Assembly: GCA_015662935.1 (NCBI GenBank)
Contig: DQTF01000097.1
Location: forward strand, 1-28,901
Direction: 5' to 3'
From: Crocinitomicaceae bacterium
GTDB lineage: Bacteria > Bacteroidota > Bacteroidia > Flavobacteriales_D > Crocinitomicaceae
Length of the DNA stretch: 28,901 nt
This document shows, one piece after another, positions 24,319 to 28,901 of the stretch. Every line of letters begins with the position of its first letter. Positions within the stretch are counted from its first letter, which is position 1. Under the pieces are notes generated by a model, which was not told where the DNA came from, searched no databases, and saw only the letters and a list, made by a program, of their open reading frames with translations. The position numbers and the translations under genes were made by a program.

Positions 24319-24326
24319 TATCTTTA
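24319..24326 (+). promoter_or_regulatory. Possible -7 box TATCTTTA before cysQ
   Basis: This matches TAnnTTTG with one mismatch (final A) and ends 5 nt before the TTG start of cysQ. Since a terminator lies just upstream, the cysQ operon needs a promoter in this short gap (24298-24331). Confidence 0.3.
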
Positions 24327-24331
24327 GTCTC

Positions 24332-25147
24332 TTGATAAATTTAAATAGCATATATCATTTAGCAATTCAAGCATCTATTGATGCCTCGAACGTAATTAAG
24401 AAAATTTACTATTCTAATATTGAAGTAGAAATTAAAGAGGATGGTTCTCCTGTCACACAGGCAGATTTAATGTCTTCTAAAGTTATTTCCGACCACTTAT
24501 TAAGTACTGGAATTCCAATAATGGGTGAAGAACGCGAAAAAAGTGATTTTGAAACACGTAAAAAATGGGAAAGTCATTGGTGCGTTGATCCATTGGATGG
24601 AACCAAAATGTTCATTCTGAAAAACGATGAGTTTGCAGTTAATATTGCTCATGTAAAAGGTGGAAGTGCGATTTTTGGATTGATTGCAGACCCAATTAAG
24701 CAACGAATTATTATTGGGGTCAAAAACAATGGTGTTTTTACGTTCGATTTTGAAGATGCAAATAGTCCTGAAAAATGGAATAAAATTTCTGCTCAAGAAA
24801 ATAGAAACCAACCTGTTGTTGTTGCCTGTTCGAGGAGTTTTGGCTCTAAGATCAATGGTCAAAAGGTATTTGGCTATGATGAGACTCTCACTAAAGAATA
24901 CGGAGAGTTTAACTACTTGAAAAAGGGGAGTGCATTAAAATTCTTTGAGTTAGCAGAAGGTAGAGCAGATGTTTACGTGCGACTTGGCCCAACAATGGAA
25001 TGGGATATTGCTGCAGGACAAATTATCATTGAAGAATTAGGAGGAAGAATTGAAAGCATCGAAGATGGAAAGCGTTTAATCTATAATAAAGAGAGCTTGT
25101 TTAACCCATCATTTATTGTCAAAACAAAAGCAGTGTTAGGGGAATGA
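24332..25147 (+). CDS. cysQ: 3'(2'),5'-bisphosphate nucleotidase CysQ (TTG start)
   Basis: This is an inositol-monophosphatase-fold enzyme that hydrolyses PAP to AMP, clearing a by-product of sulfate assimilation. The metal-site motifs are visible: MGEE (64-67), DPLDGT (86-91) within WCVDPLDGTKMF, and a C-terminal WDIAAGQIIIEELGG. The 271-aa length is normal. The start is the TTG at 24332, because the protein from there begins INLNSIYHLAIQASIDA like family members and no ATG exists nearby in frame. The stop overlaps the next ATG as ATGA, so it heads an operon with two outer-membrane proteins, an unexpected pairing for a sulfur-metabolism enzyme. Confidence 0.9.
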   Translation: MINLNSIYHLAIQASIDASNVIKKIYYSNIEVEIKEDGSPVTQADLMSSKVISDHLLSTGIPIMGEEREKSDFETRKKWESHWCVDPLDGTKMFILKNDEFAVNIAHVKGGSAIFGLIADPIKQRIIIGVKNNGVFTFDFEDANSPEKWNKISAQENRNQPVVVACSRSFGSKINGQKVFGYDETLTKEYGEFNYLKKGSALKFFELAEGRADVYVRLGPTMEWDIAAGQIIIEELGGRIESIEDGKRLIYNKESLFNPSFIVKTKAVLGE

Positions 25148-26694
25148 AATACCTGTTAATTATAGCACTCTATTTCATTTTGCAACCTGTTTTTGGTCAG
25201 CAAAACTATCTTTCTATTCATTCATTTTATAAAGATCAACTTTTTGCAAACAAACTAGACCAACCATATAACGGAGGTTCTTTTTTTCCTATCAGAGAAT
25301 CAGAATACAATTTAATTCCCACAATTAATGATTCGAGTAAACAATACTATGACTTTACACACATCTTATTCCAAAAGCATTTAATTGAAATTAAGGGAGA
25401 AGACTTTTACTTAACAATTGATCCTGTTTTAGATTTTTCGGGAGGCAAAAACTTGGAGGACACCATTTCAAGACGACTGTTTCAAAACACAAGAGGTTTT
25501 CATGTAGAAGGCGATTTTTTTAAGAATTTCTCTTTCTCAACAACGCTTTATGAAAACCAAGCCAGGTTTAATTCGTATGAATCTGCTTATTATTCTTCGA
25601 TGGGAGAGTTATATCCACGGCCTGACTCAACTTATTTAACACAAAACGCAGTTGTCCCAGGCTCAGGAAGAACAAAACCTTTTAAAGGAGATGGATTTGA
25701 TTATTCTTCTGCAGAAGGGTATTTTGTTTATACGCCAATAAAATCACTTGCCATTTCGATTGGAAACAACATGCAGTTTGTTGGTGATGGTTATCGCTCT
25801 TTATTATTATCTGATAATTCTTTCAACGCTCCCTATTTCAGAACTGATTGGAAAATTAATTCTAAATTCAGCTTTACTTATTTGCGATCTAGGCATTTAA
25901 ATTTAATGCGTCGCCCTGCTTTTGGTGCGGCAGAATCCTATTACGAATCGAAAGGTTATTCTGCGAATTATTTTACCTATTCGCCAACTCCAAAAATTAG
26001 TATTGGTCTTTTTGAAAGCGGAAATTGGAACCGAGGAGATTCTATAACCAGTAGAAATGTCAACGCACTATTTTATAATCCAATTCCGTTTATTGCTGGA
26101 TTGGCTTTGAAGAATAAAAACGAGGTTGTTTCTTTGCTAGGACTAAACTTAAGCTATCAATTGACTGATAATCAACGGGTTTATGGCCAGCTTGCTATTA
26201 ATGATTACAACAGCAAGAAAACAGCAGTCCAACTAGGTTACAGAGGTTATAATTACTTTGGAATTGGCGATTTTATGCTGCAAGCAGAATATAATTATGT
26301 TGGAAACGGAACCTATGAAACAAGTAACCGTAGGTTAAACAACATTCATTTTAACCTACCAGTAACACATGTAAAAGGCAATGGTTTTCAAGAATTCTTG
26401 TTGCGAAGTAATTTTGAATACAAACGTGCGTATATCGACCTGACATTTGTTTATTATTTAACGAGTAATTATTCTTCCACAGCATTGCTTCCTGTTTATG
26501 ATGTGATGCCGAGAAGTTCAAACGACATTTTTTATGAGAATTTAGAAGTAGGATATCGATTTAACCGAAAAATGAACTTGATGCTTTTTGCAAATTGGAC
26601 CTACAGAAGAGAAACGAATTCAGTGTTGTTAGGAACAAATAGCATTCAAGTAGGATTGAGAACGGGGCTAAGAAATTCATACAAAGATTTCTAA
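25144..26694 (+). CDS. Wzi/RemB-like outer-membrane protein (first of a tandem pair)
   Basis: The 516-aa protein has a signal peptide (1-18, ending VFGQ) and a beta-barrel composition. It contains FVGDGYRSLLLSDN (212-225), followed by APYFRTDWKI, and earlier VPGSGRTKPFKGDGFDY (171-187). These patterns are typical of Bacteroidota proteins annotated as capsule assembly Wzi family or gliding motility protein RemB. The family is linked to surface polysaccharide attachment or motility; which applies here is unclear. The ATG overlaps the cysQ stop (ATGA) and the TAA overlaps the next gene's ATG (TAATG). Confidence 0.78.
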   Translation: MKYLLIIALYFILQPVFGQQNYLSIHSFYKDQLFANKLDQPYNGGSFFPIRESEYNLIPTINDSSKQYYDFTHILFQKHLIEIKGEDFYLTIDPVLDFSGGKNLEDTISRRLFQNTRGFHVEGDFFKNFSFSTTLYENQARFNSYESAYYSSMGELYPRPDSTYLTQNAVVPGSGRTKPFKGDGFDYSSAEGYFVYTPIKSLAISIGNNMQFVGDGYRSLLLSDNSFNAPYFRTDWKINSKFSFTYLRSRHLNLMRRPAFGAAESYYESKGYSANYFTYSPTPKISIGLFESGNWNRGDSITSRNVNALFYNPIPFIAGLALKNKNEVVSLLGLNLSYQLTDNQRVYGQLAINDYNSKKTAVQLGYRGYNYFGIGDFMLQAEYNYVGNGTYETSNRRLNNIHFNLPVTHVKGNGFQEFLLRSNFEYKRAYIDLTFVYYLTSNYSSTALLPVYDVMPRSSNDIFYENLEVGYRFNRKMNLMLFANWTYRRETNSVLLGTNSIQVGLRTGLRNSYKDF

Positions 26695-28109
26695 TGAAAG
26701 GGTTAATTTACATATCACTTTTATTCGCAACCTTTTGTTTTGGACAAGGAGAAGTTGGTTATATTCTCGAAGATTTACTTTCAGATTCTGTTTCTATGAG
26801 AACGGTTAAAACACACAGTAGTTTGAAGCCATTTATTCGAACTTCTGGAGAATTTGATCCTACAAAGGCAACACTTTCTGTCACAGGATTGGTCGATTTG
26901 AATTACATTCAAAGAACGCATTCGTATTTCAAAACAGGACTTGGACTTTCATTAAATGGAGCGATTAAAGACAAACTCTATTTTCGACTTGCTGGAATTG
27001 AAGGAATTAGTCAAACGGATAACTTCTATTCTCCAAAAACATTTCTAGCCGATTCAATTGATGCAATTTCGCTGTACTCTGACATTCATGCACGGATTTC
27101 TTATACACCTAATCACATCTTCAATTTTCAAATTGGATTAGACAACAATTTTATTGGAGAAGGATCTCGATCTATGTTTTTGAGTGATTATGGTGCTTCT
27201 TATCCTTTTGGTGAAATCAGAATGCGATTTTGGAGGTTGGAGTACTCAATTCTGTATCAATTCTTAAGAGAAAGAAACAGCAACCAATGGGAAGGGAAGT
27301 TTGCTTCTAGTCATCACATCTCATTCAATGCTGCTAAATGGTTGAACATTGGAGTTTTTGAAAGCGTTATTTTTCAGCCAAAAGACACCTTGCTTAACCG
27401 TGGGTTTGATGCAGAATATTTGAACCCTTTTGTGATGTATCGTCCGCAAGAATATTCTTTGGGTTCATCAGATAACGTTCTAATTGGTTTTGAGCTAAAT
27501 GCTTTTTGGAAAAAACACACCTTTTATTCTCAGTTTATTTTGGACGAGTTTGTTCTATCAGAAATAAGAGCAAAAAGTAAATGGTGGGCAAATAAATATG
27601 GAGGTCAATTTGGAATAAAAGGGAGGGTGTCTAAAGGAAGCCACGAATTCTTTTACCGATTGGAATATAATTTTGCTAGACCGTTTACTTATTCTCATGT
27701 TTCCCAAGATTTGAATTATGGGAATCAAGGCTTTGCACTTGCCCATCCTTATGGTTCCAATTTTATGGAAGTTTTAGGAGAAGTAAAGTGGGAGAATAAA
27801 AAGCTATTTGCGCAGTTTTTTGCTAACTACTACCTTCGTGGCGCAAGTAAAGATGGACTTAATTATGGAGAAGATATTTATGTTCCATATATCAATAAAC
27901 CTTTTGAGTACGGTCATTTTATTGGTGATGGAGCAGGTTTTAATGGTTCAAAAGTAGTTGCAACTCTTGGTTATAAAATCATGAAGCATGGAAAACTAAA
28001 CGCCTTTGCCGAGAATCATTTCCAAGTTTCTACCTTAAATTCTGATGTGAACTATACACTGGTTCTAGGAATTAGAAGTTCACTTTGGAATGACAGAAGG
28101 AATTATTAA
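26694..28109 (+). CDS. Wzi/RemB-like outer-membrane protein (second of a tandem pair)
   Basis: The 471-aa protein has a signal peptide (about 1-18, ending CFGQ) and a beta-barrel pattern. FIGEGSRSMFLSD (153-165), followed by YPFGEIRMRFWRLEY, corresponds to the FVGDGYRSLLLSD motif of the preceding gene, so the two are paralogues, though diverged. It starts within a TAATG junction. Its stop codon overlaps by 2 nt that of the convergent barrel gene on the other strand. A role in surface glycan handling or gliding is inferred from family resemblance only. Confidence 0.75.
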   Translation: MKGLIYISLLFATFCFGQGEVGYILEDLLSDSVSMRTVKTHSSLKPFIRTSGEFDPTKATLSVTGLVDLNYIQRTHSYFKTGLGLSLNGAIKDKLYFRLAGIEGISQTDNFYSPKTFLADSIDAISLYSDIHARISYTPNHIFNFQIGLDNNFIGEGSRSMFLSDYGASYPFGEIRMRFWRLEYSILYQFLRERNSNQWEGKFASSHHISFNAAKWLNIGVFESVIFQPKDTLLNRGFDAEYLNPFVMYRPQEYSLGSSDNVLIGFELNAFWKKHTFYSQFILDEFVLSEIRAKSKWWANKYGGQFGIKGRVSKGSHEFFYRLEYNFARPFTYSHVSQDLNYGNQGFALAHPYGSNFMEVLGEVKWENKKLFAQFFANYYLRGASKDGLNYGEDIYVPYINKPFEYGHFIGDGAGFNGSKVVATLGYKIMKHGKLNAFAENHFQVSTLNSDVNYTLVLGIRSSLWNDRRNY

Positions 28110-28901
28110 TCTTCTTTTTTATTTTCTATTTCAATTTCTAGCAACAATTTAAAGGAAAATTGTTCAGCATAGGCTCCAGCACCTCCGTTTCCTATCAGCG
28201 CATTCTCAACAGAAGATGATGGGAAATCAATTACGTGATAGTATTCTTGCTTTGGGGTAAATCCATATTCGACTCCAATGGTGTATTTTTTATTTAAATG
28301 AACTAATCCAAGTGAGAAATGATATAGATTCCATTTGCTGGATTCTATATTAACTCGGTCAAAATCATAATACGGTTTCTCGTTGAACAAAAAACCTGTT
28401 CTTGCTCCCAAATATAAATCCCATCTTTTGGCAATCTTCGTTTCAAGACCTATTCCAATGTTCGTTCTTGCTTCCGATTCTTCACCAAAAGCAAGAAAGT
28501 TTTGATTTCCAAAATAACGATACGTCGTGGTATCAGGAATAGATGTCGGATAAACACTAGGGGATTGCTCAGGATTGAAAATCAAATAATACTTCCCTCC
28601 AAAAAAAGTCTCATTGGTAAAATGCAACCAAGCTCTTTTTCCAAGTTTCCAGCTAACGCCAATTGCCAATGAACCATTTTCTTTATGAACAGCCTTAACA
28701 CCATCAGCTCGGTCTATAAAAGTAACATCCGTTCCGATTAACTCATCAAGGTTAATGATCGAGTAGTCTCGATAGATGTTCGCCTTACCCAAAATATTAA
28801 AAGAGGGGAGTGTTGCAGTAATGCCAAATTTGAAATTATCTACACTTAAAGCAATGGATGTTTTAATAATTCCTTTAACGTTCCAATAATTAAACGTAAT
28901 A
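28106..28901 (-). CDS. Outer-membrane beta-barrel protein, C-terminal part (runs off right edge)
   Basis: The frame is open to the window edge. From the edge it reads ITFNYWNVKGIIKTS, then IALSVDNFKFGITATLPSF, and joins NILGKANIYRDYS with no start codon needed; the TTG at 28792 is internal. About 264 residues are visible. They show repeated amphipathic strands rich in Tyr, Phe and Gly (RWDLYLGARTGFLF, KYTIGVEYGF, FSFKLLLEIEIEN). This fits a FadL/OmpP1-like or other transport barrel, but no firm family motif is seen. It is convergent with the preceding gene. Confidence 0.65.
   Translation of the reverse strand, partial: ITFNYWNVKGIIKTSIALSVDNFKFGITATLPSFNILGKANIYRDYSIINLDELIGTDVTFIDRADGVKAVHKENGSLAIGVSWKLGKRAWLHFTNETFFGGKYYLIFNPEQSPSVYPTSIPDTTTYRYFGNQNFLAFGEESEARTNIGIGLETKIAKRWDLYLGARTGFLFNEKPYYDFDRVNIESSKWNLYHFSLGLVHLNKKYTIGVEYGFTPKQEYYHVIDFPSSSVENALIGNGGAGAYAEQFSFKLLLEIEIENKKED

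Noticed and set aside
28106..28792. Complete 228-aa gene starting at 28792
   Set aside because: That start is a TTG inside a frame that stays open to the window edge and encodes further barrel-like strands, so the gene is partial.

Overview
The window looks like chromosomal DNA of a low-GC member of the Bacteroidota, most likely order Flavobacteriales (a Fluviicola/Crocinitomix/Flavobacterium-type relative; the genus cannot be fixed from sequence alone). The reasons are a complete Bat aerotolerance-type locus, a cargo protein with a type IX secretion (T9SS) sorting domain, RemB/Wzi-like outer-membrane proteins, a DNA primase with a degenerate zinc finger of the flavobacterial kind, no obvious Shine-Dalgarno dependence, and several exact TAnnTTTG -7 boxes upstream of operons. 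No rRNA, tRNA, CRISPR array, phage or transposase gene was seen.

Layout, left to right. Positions 1-3878 (minus) hold a tight four-gene operon: long-chain polyprenyl diphosphate synthase, MORN-type lipoprotein, dnaG and a PAP2 phosphatase cut by the window edge. Next come an acyl-ACP desaturase (3978-4964) and rlmN (5044-6117), both minus. Positions 6239-6877 hold a small mobile-looking cassette: a frameshifted GxxExxY (PD-(D/E)XK-like) gene between 38-bp inverted repeats that match at 35 of 38 positions, plus decayed repeat copies. Positions 6883-15250 (minus) hold a nine-gene Bat locus: moxR, DUF58, a DUF4381-like membrane protein, batA, batB, a small Cys-rich lipoprotein, batC, batD, batE. 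A divergent zinc-ribbon protein lies at 15355-15717. M1 aminopeptidase and SanA (15853-19159, minus) follow, then a biotinyl carrier protein (19269-19736, plus) convergent with a 71-aa protein.

Positions 20083-23266 (minus) form an apparent envelope thiol-redox operon: TlpA-like thioredoxin, DUF6029-type barrel and Omp28-like lipoprotein, ending in a clear terminator. It is divergent from a T9SS cargo protein at 23507-24244. The shared 240-bp intergenic region holds a perfect 16-bp palindrome and a second inverted repeat. Positions 24332-28109 (plus) form an operon of cysQ (TTG start) and two tandem Wzi/RemB-like outer-membrane proteins, joined by overlapping stop/start codons. A convergent beta-barrel gene runs off the right edge.

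Most of the window is housekeeping and envelope biology. The parts that ordinary annotation explains least are the inverted-repeat GxxExxY cassette, the Cys-rich lipoprotein coupled to batC, and the palindrome-bearing region shared by the thiol-redox operon and the T9SS cargo gene.
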